Positions 16,844 to 25,131 of a stretch of 61,517 nucleotides of DNA are shown here, piece by piece. The notes below the pieces were generated by a model. It was not told the origin of the DNA. It made no database searches and was given only the letters and a program-made list of their open reading frames with translations. The DNA is from an uncultured Pelagibacteraceae bacterium (GTDB lineage Bacteria; Pseudomonadota; Alphaproteobacteria; Pelagibacterales; Pelagibacteraceae). The stretch lies in the NCBI GenBank assembly GCA_902632515.1, contig CACPDA010000004.1:1-61517 (forward strand). Direction: 5' to 3'. Within the stretch, counting starts at the first letter, position 1. Every line of letters starts with the position of its first letter. The position numbers and the translations under genes are program-made.

Positions 16844-18628
16844 ATGACAAAAATGACAACAGAAGAAGCTTTTGTAAAAGTTTTACAAATGCACGGCATT
16901 GAACATGCTTTTGGTATAATAGGTTCAGCTTTTATGCCAATCTCGGATATTTTCCCTGATGCAGGAATAACTTTTTGGGATGTTGCTCACGAAACAAACG
17001 GGGGATTAATTGCTGATGGATATACAAGAGCTACTGGAAAAATGTCTATGGTAATTGCTCAAAATGGACCAGGTATAACTGGATTAGTTACTCCTATTAA
17101 AACTGCATATTGGAACCATACACCTTTATTATTGGTAACACCTCAAGCAGCAAATAAAACAATGGGTCAAGGTGGTTTCCAAGAAGTAGAACAAATGAAT
17201 TTATTTAAAGACATGGTTTGTTACCAAGAAGAAGTTAGAGATCCTTCAAGAATGGCGGAAGTTTTAAATAGAGTAATTGAAAAAGCTATAAGAGGTTCAG
17301 CGCCAGCTCAAATAAATGTTCCAAGAGATTATTGGACACAAGTAGTTGATATTGATCTTCCTCCAATAGTTAGATTAGAAAGGCAGGGTGGAGGTTTAGA
17401 CGCAATTTCAAAGGCTGCTGATCTTTTATCAAAAGCAAAATTTCCAGTAATTTTATCTGGGGCAGGAGTAGTTATTGGTGGAGCAATTGATGAAACTAAA
17501 AAACTTGCTGAAAAATTAGACTCACCGGTTTGCTCTGGCTATCAACACAATGATAGTTTTCCAGGAAGTCATCCACTAGCAGTTGGTCCTTTAGGTTACA
17601 ACGGTTCAAAAGCTGCAATGGAATTAATTTCAAAAGCTGATGTGGTTTTAGCTTTAGGAACAAGATTAAATCCTTTTTCAACTTTACCTGGTTATGGAAT
17701 TGATTATTGGCCTAAAAAAGCAAGTATTATTCAAGTAGACATTAATCCTGATAGAATTGGTTTAACAAAAAAAGTTACAGTTGGCATCAGTGGTGACGCT
17801 AAACTTGTTGCTCAACAAATTTTAGAAAAATTATCATCAAATGCTGGCGATACAGATAGACAAAAAAGAAAAGATTTAATTCATCAAACTAAATCTGCAT
17901 GGTTGCAAAAATTATCAAGTTTAGATCATGAAGATGATGATGAAGGAACAGTTTGGAATAAAGAAGCTAGAGAAAGAGATTCAGATAGAATGTCCCCTAG
18001 ACAAGCTTGGAGAGCAATTCAATCTGGTATGCCTGAAGATGTAATCATTTCAAGTGATATTGGAAACAATTGTGCAATTGGTAATGCATACCCAACATTT
18101 GAAAAACCAAGAAAATATTTAGCGCCAGGTTTATTTGGACCTTGTGGTTATGGTTTTCCATCCATATTAGGAGCAAAAATAGGTTGTCCAGATACTCCTG
18201 TTATTGGATTTGCTGGCGATGGAGCTTTTGGAATAAGTATGAATGAAATGAGCTCATGTGCTAGAGAAGAGTGGCCTGCAATTACGATGGTGATTTTTAG
18301 AAATTATCAATGGGGAGCAGAAAAAAGAAATACAACTCTTTGGTTTGATAATAATTTTATAGGAACTGAATTAGATCCAGAATTAAGTTATGCTAAAGTA
18401 GCTGATGCTTGTGGTTTAAAAGGAGTGACAGTAAGAACAATGGAAGAAACAACTGCAGCAATTAAAAAATCTTGTGAAGATCAAAAGAAAGGTATTACAA
18501 CATTTATTGAAGTAATTTTAAACCAGGAACTTGGTGAACCTTTCAGAAGAGATGCCATGAAAAAACCAGTTAGAGTTGCTGGTATAGATAAAAAAGATAT
18601 GAAACCACAAAAATCTTTAAATGGATGA
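16844..18628 (+). CDS. xsc: Sulfoacetaldehyde acetyltransferase Xsc
   Basis: 594 residues, normal for Xsc. This thiamin-diphosphate enzyme converts sulfoacetaldehyde plus phosphate to acetyl phosphate and sulfite. The start is MTKMTTEEAFVKVLQMHGIE, followed by HAFGIIGSAFMPISDIFPDA and WDVAHETNGGLIADGYTRA, sequences that separate Xsc from acetolactate synthase. The ThDP/Mg motif begins with GDG at residues 458-460 (GFAGDGAFG) and ends near RNYQWGAEKRN. The C-terminal EPFRRDAMKKPVRVAGI is also typical. It is read divergently from suyBA and is followed, with an eight-base overlap, by the SxtJ-like gene. No phosphotransacetylase is seen in the window. Confidence 0.95.
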   Translation: MTKMTTEEAFVKVLQMHGIEHAFGIIGSAFMPISDIFPDAGITFWDVAHETNGGLIADGYTRATGKMSMVIAQNGPGITGLVTPIKTAYWNHTPLLLVTPQAANKTMGQGGFQEVEQMNLFKDMVCYQEEVRDPSRMAEVLNRVIEKAIRGSAPAQINVPRDYWTQVVDIDLPPIVRLERQGGGLDAISKAADLLSKAKFPVILSGAGVVIGGAIDETKKLAEKLDSPVCSGYQHNDSFPGSHPLAVGPLGYNGSKAAMELISKADVVLALGTRLNPFSTLPGYGIDYWPKKASIIQVDINPDRIGLTKKVTVGISGDAKLVAQQILEKLSSNAGDTDRQKRKDLIHQTKSAWLQKLSSLDHEDDDEGTVWNKEARERDSDRMSPRQAWRAIQSGMPEDVIISSDIGNNCAIGNAYPTFEKPRKYLAPGLFGPCGYGFPSILGAKIGCPDTPVIGFAGDGAFGISMNEMSSCAREEWPAITMVIFRNYQWGAEKRNTTLWFDNNFIGTELDPELSYAKVADACGLKGVTVRTMEETTAAIKKSCEDQKKGITTFIEVILNQELGEPFRRDAMKKPVRVAGIDKKDMKPQKSLNG

Positions 18629-19004
18629 TGTCAAGATAAGTTCAAATCGAAGTTTTGGAATAGTTTTTTTTATAGTTTTTTTACTCATAGCTTTATACCC
18701 CTTAACCTATGGAGGAGAAATAAGAATATGGTCATTAATAATTTCTATAATTTTCGTAATATTAGGTTTGTTAAATTCTAAAATTTTAGCTCCTTTAAAT
18801 AAGATTTGGTTTAAGTTTGGGATATTATTAGGGAAAATAATATCTCCTCTGATTATGGGAATAATTTTTTTCTTAGTGGTAACACCTATTGGTTTAATAA
18901 TGAGATTATTAGGAAAAGACGTATTAAATTTAAAAATTAATAAGAATAAATCTTATTGGATTGAAAAAAATGGCCCAAAAAGTAAAATGAAAAATCAATT
19001 TTAA
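18621..19004 (+). CDS. SxtJ-like small membrane protein
   Basis: 127 residues. Two closely spaced hydrophobic hairpins (residues about 12-30 and 38-53) are followed by the family segment LAPLNKIWFKFGILLGKIISP, a third span GIIFFLVVTPIGLIMRLLGKD and a basic tail. This is the layout of SxtJ, a membrane protein that accompanies NodU-type carbamoyltransferases in saxitoxin and many polysaccharide clusters. The function is not known; it may help place the carbamoyltransferase at the membrane. The start lies eight bases inside the end of xsc. Confidence 0.75.
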   Translation: MDDVKISSNRSFGIVFFIVFLLIALYPLTYGGEIRIWSLIISIIFVILGLLNSKILAPLNKIWFKFGILLGKIISPLIMGIIFFLVVTPIGLIMRLLGKDVLNLKINKNKSYWIEKNGPKSKMKNQF

Positions 19005-19005
19005 T

Positions 19006-19155
19006 ATGAGTTTTATTAAAGAATTTTGGGAATTTTTAAAAGTTAGAAAAAAATATTGGCTTTTACCAATTATAATTGTTCTAGTTTTATTTGGTGGTTT
19101 AATAGTACTAACTCAAGGTTCAGTAGTAGCTCCATTTATATATACAATTTTTTAA
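19006..19155 (+). CDS. DUF5989 / SxtK-like small membrane protein
   Basis: 49 residues: FIKEFWEFLKVRKKYWLLP at the N-terminus, then one membrane span (IIIVLVLFGGLIVLTQGSVV) and APFIYTIF at the end. This is the short WxFL-R-KKYWLLP pattern of DUF5989, usually found between an SxtJ protein and a carbamoyltransferase. It starts one base after the SxtJ-like stop and ends one base before the carbamoyltransferase start, so the three genes form a tight unit. Confidence 0.8.
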   Translation: MSFIKEFWEFLKVRKKYWLLPIIIVLVLFGGLIVLTQGSVVAPFIYTIF

Positions 19156-19156
19156 A

Positions 19157-20992
19157 GTGAATTCTATTTTAGGTATCTCAGCATTTTATCATGATAGTGC
19201 AGCATGTATTTTAGTTGATGGGAAAATAATTGCTGCAGCACAAGAAGAGAGATTTACTAGGAAAAAACATGATCCAAGTTATCCTCACAATGCAATTGAA
19301 TTTGTTTTGAAATATACAAATTTAAAATTAAGTGAAGTTGATCAAATAGTTTTTTTTGAAAAACCTTTTTTAAAATTTGAAAGATTATTAGAAACCTATG
19401 TAGCCTTTGCACCTAGAGGTTTTGTATCATTTGCAAAAGCTATGCCTTTATGGATCAAAGAAAAACTATTTCAAAAAAATCTTTTATTCAATAAACTTAA
19501 AAAACACGATGCAAATTATAAATCTGATGAGAATATTTTTTTTTCAGATCATCACTTAAGCCATGCTGCAAGTGCTTTTTATCCATCTCCTTTTAATGAA
19601 GCTGTTATTTTAACTGCTGATGGCGTAGGAGAGTGGGCAACAACTACAGTTGCTGTTGGAAAAAATGAAAATTTAGAAATTAAAAAAGAAATTCATTTCC
19701 CACATTCACTTGGATTACTTTATTCAGCATTTACTTATTATACAGGATTTAAGGTAAATAGTGGTGAATATAAATTAATGGGCTTAGCCCCTTACGGAAA
19801 ACCTATTTATGAAGATAAAGTAAAACAATTGATTGATTTAAAAGAGGATGGAACTTTTAGATTGGATCAAAAATATTTTAATTATGCTACTGGACTCACA
19901 ATGACAAGTGAAAAATTTAATAATTTATTTGGTCAAAAACCTCGTAATCCACAAAATGAAAAGATAACACAATTTCACATGGATATAGCTGCATCAATTC
20001 AAAAAGTTACTGAAGAGATAATGATTAATTTGGCAAAATCTATTCGAGAAGAATATGGTATTAGAAACTTATGTCTAGCTGGGGGTGTAGCTTTGAATTG
20101 TGTTGCGAATGGAAAAATTCTCAATAAAAAAATATTTGATAATATTTGGATTCAGCCAGCAGCTGGTGATGCTGGTGGTTCTTTAGGTGCAGCTTTAGCT
20201 CTATGGCATATTGATCAAGGTAATAAAAGATCAGTAAATTTAAATGATGATATGAATGGCTCATATTTAGGAACTGAATTTAAACAAGATGAAATTGAAA
20301 TAGAGTTGAAAACTGCAGGAGCTAATTTTGAAATTTACAATTATAATGAATTAATCAATAAAACTGCAGAACTTTTATCAAATGAAAAAGCCATAGGATG
20401 GTTTCAGGGAAGAATGGAATTTGGTCCAAGAGCTTTAGGAGGAAGGTCAATTTTGGGAGATCCTAGATCCGACAAAATGCAAAAAAATTTAAATCTTAAA
20501 GTAAAATATAGAGAAAGCTTTAGGCCCTTTGCACCTTCTGTTTTGAGAGAAGATTTATCAGAGTGGTTTGAGATAAATGTTGATAGTCCCTATATGCTAT
20601 TAGTAGCCAATATCAATTCTGATAAAAAAATTGAAATGACTGATGAGCAAAGAAATCTTTTTGGTATAGAAAAATTAAATATTAAGAGATCAGAAATTCC
20701 TGCAGTCACTCATGTTGATTATTCAGCTAGAGTTCAAACAGTTACAAGAAATACTAATAATCGTTATTATGATTTAATTTCTAAGTTTAAGGAAAAAACG
20801 GGTTGTCCAGTAATAGTAAATACTTCTTTTAATGTTAGGGGTGAACCCATTGTAAATACACCAACTGATGCTTTTAATTGTTTTATGGGAACAGAGTTAG
20901 ATTATTTGGTTATTGGTGATTGTATTTTAGATAAAACAAAACAAGATCCTAAACTTAAAAAAGACTATACAAAAGAATTTGAATTAGATTAA
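19157..20992 (+). CDS. Carbamoyltransferase (NodU/SxtI family)
   Basis: 611 residues from a GTG start. The N-terminal ASKHA domain holds the iron-binding and carbamoyladenylate-forming site: ISAFYHDSAACIL (8-20), AQEERFTRKKHD and SDHHLSHAASAF with His132, His133 and His136. The C-terminal domain has GWFQGRMEFGPRALGGRSIL and CPVIVNTSFNVRGEPIV. Such enzymes move a carbamoyl group from carbamoyl phosphate to a hydroxyl on a sugar or secondary metabolite. The acceptor here is unknown: no glycan-building genes flank it, and the operon instead begins with xsc. Similar SxtJ-DUF5989-carbamoyltransferase sets exist in many bacteria, so saxitoxin synthesis is not implied. Confidence 0.9.
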   Translation: MNSILGISAFYHDSAACILVDGKIIAAAQEERFTRKKHDPSYPHNAIEFVLKYTNLKLSEVDQIVFFEKPFLKFERLLETYVAFAPRGFVSFAKAMPLWIKEKLFQKNLLFNKLKKHDANYKSDENIFFSDHHLSHAASAFYPSPFNEAVILTADGVGEWATTTVAVGKNENLEIKKEIHFPHSLGLLYSAFTYYTGFKVNSGEYKLMGLAPYGKPIYEDKVKQLIDLKEDGTFRLDQKYFNYATGLTMTSEKFNNLFGQKPRNPQNEKITQFHMDIAASIQKVTEEIMINLAKSIREEYGIRNLCLAGGVALNCVANGKILNKKIFDNIWIQPAAGDAGGSLGAALALWHIDQGNKRSVNLNDDMNGSYLGTEFKQDEIEIELKTAGANFEIYNYNELINKTAELLSNEKAIGWFQGRMEFGPRALGGRSILGDPRSDKMQKNLNLKVKYRESFRPFAPSVLREDLSEWFEINVDSPYMLLVANINSDKKIEMTDEQRNLFGIEKLNIKRSEIPAVTHVDYSARVQTVTRNTNNRYYDLISKFKEKTGCPVIVNTSFNVRGEPIVNTPTDAFNCFMGTELDYLVIGDCILDKTKQDPKLKKDYTKEFELD

Positions 20993-21001
20993 ATTAATTA
21001 C

Positions 21002-22306
21002 ATGCAAATTGTTAATGACAATGGATGTAGTTGGATCAATGATTTAGATCCAAGATCAAACATTAAAGTTTTAGAAAAAAATGAAGAATGTGAATGGCTT
21101 ATAATAGGTGCTGGCTATACAGGACTGTCAGCTGCCAGAAAATTAGCTCAACTTCATCCAAATCAAAAAATATTATTAGTAGATGCTCAGTTAGCTGGTG
21201 AAGGAGCAAGTGGCAGAAACTCAGGATATTTAGTAGATACAACTCTTAATGACGGTTTCACATCTAATAAAGATTTAGAAAATTATAAAAAAAAAGCAGA
21301 TATTTATGAATTAGGAATAAAAGTAATAAAAAAATTCATAAAAGAACATCAAGTAGATTGCGATTGGAATGAAAGTGGAAAGTTTTTTGCTTCATCTAAT
21401 ACAGAAGATAAAAAAATCCTTAATAACTTTTCAAATACTTTGTCCAAGTTAGGTTTTGAACATAATTTATTAGATAATAAAGAATTATCAAAAAGATTAG
21501 GTACTAATTTCTATAATATAGCATTGTACACTAAAGGAGGAGTGCTATTACATCCTGGAAAGCTCGTAAGAGCAATGATAGATGTATTACCAAATAATAT
21601 TCAATTATTTGAAAATTCTTCATTAATTAGATGGGATAAAACCAATGATGTTATTTCATGTTATTTCAAAAATGGAATTATAAAAACAAAAAATATTATC
21701 TTTGCAACAAATGGTTTTTTGAAATCTTTAGGCATAAAGTCTAAGTACAATTTTCCTATAACATTAACAGCAAGTATGTCTAGACCTTTAACAGATCAAG
21801 AGTTCAAATCTATTGGAGAACCAAAAGAGTGGGGAGTTTTACCAGTTAGACCAATGGGGGCCACTATAAGAATGACAAAAGATAGAAGAATTTTAATTAG
21901 AAACACTGCAGAAGTTTATGATCCTTACCAAATGTCTCAATCTGAATTAAATAAAAGAACATTAAAACAAAAGATGGGAATTAAAAAAAGATTTCCTCAT
22001 TTTCCCGATGATATCATTAAATCTTCTTGGTCAGGAATTGTTTCTAGAACTAGAAATAGTTCTCAAATTTTTGAGAAAATTGATCAAAATGTATTTGTTG
22101 CAGGTTGCTATAACGGATCAGGTATTGGAGTTGGTACCTTATTTGGTGAACAAATTGCAATTAAAGCAAGCAATGAAAATACAAAAGAAATTGAAACTAT
22201 AGAAGCAAGAAATAAACCTACTTGGCTTCCTCCTGAACCGTTTCTAAGTTTAGGTGTAAAAACAAGATTGATTTATGAACGTATCAGAGCCAGGTCCGAA
22301 ATTTAG
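21002..22306 (+). CDS. FAD-dependent oxidoreductase, DAO family (gamma-glutamylputrescine oxidase-like)
   Basis: 434 residues. The FAD dinucleotide fold is at WLIIGAGYTGLSAARKLA (about 30-47), followed by DAQLAGEGASGRNSGYL, the loop found in PuuB/OrdL-type amine oxidases. The C-terminal GCYNGSGIGVGTLFGE closes the flavin site. Family members oxidise secondary or primary amines or N-methyl amino acids. It lies nine bases after the carbamoyltransferase and seven bases before the serine hydrolase, in the operon that starts with xsc. A role as taurine or other amine dehydrogenase feeding sulfoacetaldehyde to Xsc is possible but only inferred. Confidence 0.82.
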   Translation: MQIVNDNGCSWINDLDPRSNIKVLEKNEECEWLIIGAGYTGLSAARKLAQLHPNQKILLVDAQLAGEGASGRNSGYLVDTTLNDGFTSNKDLENYKKKADIYELGIKVIKKFIKEHQVDCDWNESGKFFASSNTEDKKILNNFSNTLSKLGFEHNLLDNKELSKRLGTNFYNIALYTKGGVLLHPGKLVRAMIDVLPNNIQLFENSSLIRWDKTNDVISCYFKNGIIKTKNIIFATNGFLKSLGIKSKYNFPITLTASMSRPLTDQEFKSIGEPKEWGVLPVRPMGATIRMTKDRRILIRNTAEVYDPYQMSQSELNKRTLKQKMGIKKRFPHFPDDIIKSSWSGIVSRTRNSSQIFEKIDQNVFVAGCYNGSGIGVGTLFGEQIAIKASNENTKEIETIEARNKPTWLPPEPFLSLGVKTRLIYERIRARSEI

Positions 22307-22313
22307 ATTAATT

Positions 22314-23579
22314 ATGATAAAAGTTTTATTGTCAATTTATTTTATCCTAGCTTTTTTTATGATGAAAAGTTTTGCAATCGCTGATCATGCTAATGAGCCA
22401 TATTGTTTTGATTGTATGCACAAATATAAAATTGGTGATAAGAAAAATGATACGTATGAGTTTGAGCTTGATTTACAAACTAACGATTTATCTAAATTAG
22501 TTGAAGAACAACTTAAAGATAAAAAAACTGGTTTAGTTTCTTATATCTTATTTGAAAACAATAAAATTTTAGTTGATCAAAATAGGAAAAGTAAATACAG
22601 AGGAGGCTATTATCCTTCCCACTCTGTAGGTAAAAGTTTAGTCGGACTTGTGACAGGTTATGCTATGTGTGGTGGTTATATTAATCATACAGTTTTTGAT
22701 AGAATAGATTACCCAACTGTTTCTGATACTTTGTATGAAAATCAAAAATTAATAAATTTGCTTAACATGCAAGCAGGTGATGATGAAATAATTGGTGAAA
22801 GACTTTATAGGAAAGACAATCCTATTAGAGGTAAAAGTCCAAATACAAATACTATTCCTATTAAAAAAGTAATGAAGAAATACTTTAAAGGTAAAAAACA
22901 TTTAAGTGTTGATAGTGTCGGCCGACACTATCAATTAGAACCTGGTCTTACTTACAATTATAGTGCTTTAACTACTAATGTTGTTATGAATTATGTTATT
23001 TATAAAACTGGTGATGATTGGGAAAAATTACTTCACAAGGTATTTGTTGAAGATGCAAAAGTTGAAAAAAGAGTTTATTTTGGCAAGACTTTAAATAAGA
23101 ATAAAGTTGGTAATAGAAAATCTGGAGAATACGGCAGATATTCTTTTTATGCTCAAAGATATGATTATTTAAGAATTGCAAAATTGATGTTAGATCATTG
23201 GAACAATGATACTTGTGTTGGTAAATATTTAAAAACAATGTACGAAAATAGAGTTGAAAAAAATGAAGGTGTTAGAAACAAGTTTGAAGGTAATCACACT
23301 GTCACACAAAGTTATGGTGGTCAGTTTCATTTTGATCCAATCGATATTGATAGACCTATTTTAATGATGGACGGTGCATATGGACAACAAATAGTAATTG
23401 ATTTTGAAAATGATAAAATAATTACCGCTCACTCTACAGATAGACACTACGATTATTACAGTTTGATTTATTTACAATTAAATCCAGACTTATCTTACAA
23501 ACCATACAATGGACAAGATGAGAGAAAAAAATGCAGGGAATATGTTAACGAAACACAATTTATCTTACGAACTTGTTAG
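22314..23579 (+). CDS. Secreted serine hydrolase, beta-lactamase/class C-like
   Basis: 421 residues from the ATG at 22314, which begins a clear signal peptide (MIKVLLSIYFILAFFMM...SFA). An upstream start at 22275 would overlap the flavoprotein gene and bury the signal. The catalytic SxxK motif is SVGKS (Ser104, Lys107) after GYYPSH, and YNYSALTTN around residue 215 can serve as the second motif. The family includes esterases, amidases and penicillin-binding-like enzymes; the substrate is unknown. Several cysteines (CFDC near the mature N-terminus, a CREY...RTC tail) suggest disulfides, consistent with a periplasmic protein. An unusual perfect palindrome lies inside the gene at 22909-22934. 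Confidence 0.75.
   Translation: MIKVLLSIYFILAFFMMKSFAIADHANEPYCFDCMHKYKIGDKKNDTYEFELDLQTNDLSKLVEEQLKDKKTGLVSYILFENNKILVDQNRKSKYRGGYYPSHSVGKSLVGLVTGYAMCGGYINHTVFDRIDYPTVSDTLYENQKLINLLNMQAGDDEIIGERLYRKDNPIRGKSPNTNTIPIKKVMKKYFKGKKHLSVDSVGRHYQLEPGLTYNYSALTTNVVMNYVIYKTGDDWEKLLHKVFVEDAKVEKRVYFGKTLNKNKVGNRKSGEYGRYSFYAQRYDYLRIAKLMLDHWNNDTCVGKYLKTMYENRVEKNEGVRNKFEGNHTVTQSYGGQFHFDPIDIDRPILMMDGAYGQQIVIDFENDKIITAHSTDRHYDYYSLIYLQLNPDLSYKPYNGQDERKKCREYVNETQFILRTC
22909..22934. repeat. 26-bp perfect palindrome inside the serine hydrolase gene
   Basis: The arms are TTGATAGTGTCGG and its exact reverse complement, meeting at the centre GTGTCGGCCGACAC with no spacer. The core is GC rich in an AT-rich gene and codes for Asp-Ser-Val-Gly-Arg-His-Tyr without disturbing the frame. 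No second copy was noticed in the window. It may be a protein-binding site, a hairpin in the mRNA or a scar of a copied DNA end. Confidence 0.9.
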
Positions 23580-24379
23580 TTAATTAATGACATTGGATCT
23601 AGTCGAGTTTGAAACCAATTTACTCTGAAATCTAAATGAGGTCCTGTTGATCTACCAGTGGATCCAACTGTTCCTATGATATCACCTTGGTTAATCTGAT
23701 CACCAACTGATACCATTACAGTTTCAAGATGAGAATATATTGTTGATATTCCGTGACCATGATCCATAATAATTGTTCCACCTGTATAATAAAGATCATC
23801 CTCAGCCATAGTAACAACTCCTGAACCAGAGGATTTAATCATTGTTCCTTGTTTAGCAGCAATATCAATTCCATAGTGAGGCCATCTAGGTTTTCCGTTT
23901 AAAATTCTTTGGCTTCCGTAAACCCCACTGATGATACCTTCTACTGGCATAATGAATTGGTTTTTAAAAAATGGCAAATCTGAATTAATTGCTCTCGCTT
24001 CGCCAATTTTATTATTTTCCTCTTTAATTCTTTTATAAACAGACTCAGGTGGTGTTACCTTTTTTTCATCTAAACCATCTATTCTTTGAATATTATATTT
24101 CCTTTTAAGAACTTGTTTGGTGATAATTTCTTTTTTCCCATTTATTATTTTTGTTATAGTCAGATCAAATTTTCTATCTCTATCAAGCCCAAATACAAAA
24201 TAACCATCCTTTGAAACTTTAACCTTCTTTTTATCTACTATGATTTTTGCTTTTGGATCAGTAATCCCAACAATATAATGACCTTGTAAAAATTTACCCT
24301 TAAATTCAATCGCATTTACTTGAGTTGAAGTAATTAGGATTATTATAAAAAATAATCTAAATATTATTTTGCAGTCCAT
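23576..24379 (-). CDS. M23 family metallopeptidase (LytM/NlpD-like endopeptidase)
   Basis: 267 residues with an N-terminal signal peptide (IIFRLFFIIILITSTQVNA). A beta-rich domain of about 100 residues precedes the C-terminal LytM domain, where zinc ligands are seen in RWPHYGIDIAAKQG, IYSHLETV and TGPHLDFRVNW. The HxxxD and HxH motifs are intact, so it is likely an active peptidoglycan endopeptidase in the periplasm. It is the last gene of the minus-strand operon that starts with the GMC oxidoreductase. The start overlaps the upstream SDR gene by 16 bases, and its stop is interlocked with that of the convergent serine hydrolase (TTAG). Confidence 0.88.
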   Translation of the reverse strand: MDCKIIFRLFFIIILITSTQVNAIEFKGKFLQGHYIVGITDPKAKIIVDKKKVKVSKDGYFVFGLDRDRKFDLTITKIINGKKEIITKQVLKRKYNIQRIDGLDEKKVTPPESVYKRIKEENNKIGEARAINSDLPFFKNQFIMPVEGIISGVYGSQRILNGKPRWPHYGIDIAAKQGTMIKSSGSGVVTMAEDDLYYTGGTIIMDHGHGISTIYSHLETVMVSVGDQINQGDIIGTVGSTGRSTGPHLDFRVNWFQTRLDPMSLIN

Positions 24380-25131
24380 CCGCCATCAATTAATAATGAA
24401 GTTCCTGTAATCATAGATGCTGCATCTGATGCTAAAAATACGACTGCTGAAGATACTTCAGATAATTCAGCAAATCTACCAAGTGGAATGTTATTTAATG
24501 TTTCTTGTTTAAATTTTTTATTTTTTAAAAACTTTTTAGTCATTGGTGTTACTACAAAAGTGGGGCACACAGTATTTACCCTTATGTTATATTTAGCCAA
24601 ATCTAAAGACATACCTTTAGTTAATCCCTCTAAGCCCCATTTAGTCATATTATAAACACTTCTAATAGGTCCGCCCACATGTCCCATTTGCGAAGACATA
24701 TTTACTATTGCACCACCAATTTTTTTTCTATTTTTAGACTTTATCATTTTAAGTGCACATAATTGAGCAAGATTAAATGTTGCTATAGTATTAATCTTGA
24801 CTAGATATTCCATATTTTTAGTTTTCACTTTTGTGAAATGTTCTGGAATATTATTTCCAGCATTATTTACCAAAATATCTATTTTAGGTTGCTTATTTAT
24901 GATGTCTTTTATTTCATTATAATTCGTAATATCACAAACATATGATTTACATTTAGATTTTAGTTTTTTTATTTGTCTTGAGACTTCATCTAAATCTTTT
25001 TTAGTTCTACTTATAATGACTAAATTGGCACCAGCTTCTGCTAGAGCTATTGCACAAGCTCTACCTATCCCTTTACCAGCACCCGTAATTACTGCAGTTT
25101 TATTTTTAAGATTATAATTTTTTAAATACAT
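24364..25131 (-). CDS. Short-chain dehydrogenase/reductase
   Basis: 255 residues. The cofactor motif is ITGAGKGIGRACA (about 16-28), followed by NNAG, the catalytic Ser in NMSSQMG and YNMTKWG with Tyr and Lys four apart. The C-terminus ends LLIDGGWTAK, as in the gluconate 5-dehydrogenase/3-oxoacyl reductase type. No acidic residue specific to NAD was assigned with confidence. It sits between the TerC and M23 genes in one operon with the GMC oxidoreductase. Oxidation of a small alcohol, possibly the same pathway as the GMC enzyme, is a reasonable inference, but the substrate is unknown. Confidence 0.87.
   Translation of the reverse strand: MYLKNYNLKNKTAVITGAGKGIGRACAIALAEAGANLVIISRTKKDLDEVSRQIKKLKSKCKSYVCDITNYNEIKDIINKQPKIDILVNNAGNNIPEHFTKVKTKNMEYLVKINTIATFNLAQLCALKMIKSKNRKKIGGAIVNMSSQMGHVGGPIRSVYNMTKWGLEGLTKGMSLDLAKYNIRVNTVCPTFVVTPMTKKFLKNKKFKQETLNNIPLGRFAELSEVSSAVVFLASDAASMITGTSLLIDGGWTAK

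Noticed and set aside
18621..20992. Saxitoxin-type biosynthesis locus suggested by SxtJ, DUF5989/SxtK and SxtI-like genes
   Set aside because: Only the widespread carbamoyltransferase trio is present; no SxtA-like polyketide or other toxin-specific genes were seen.
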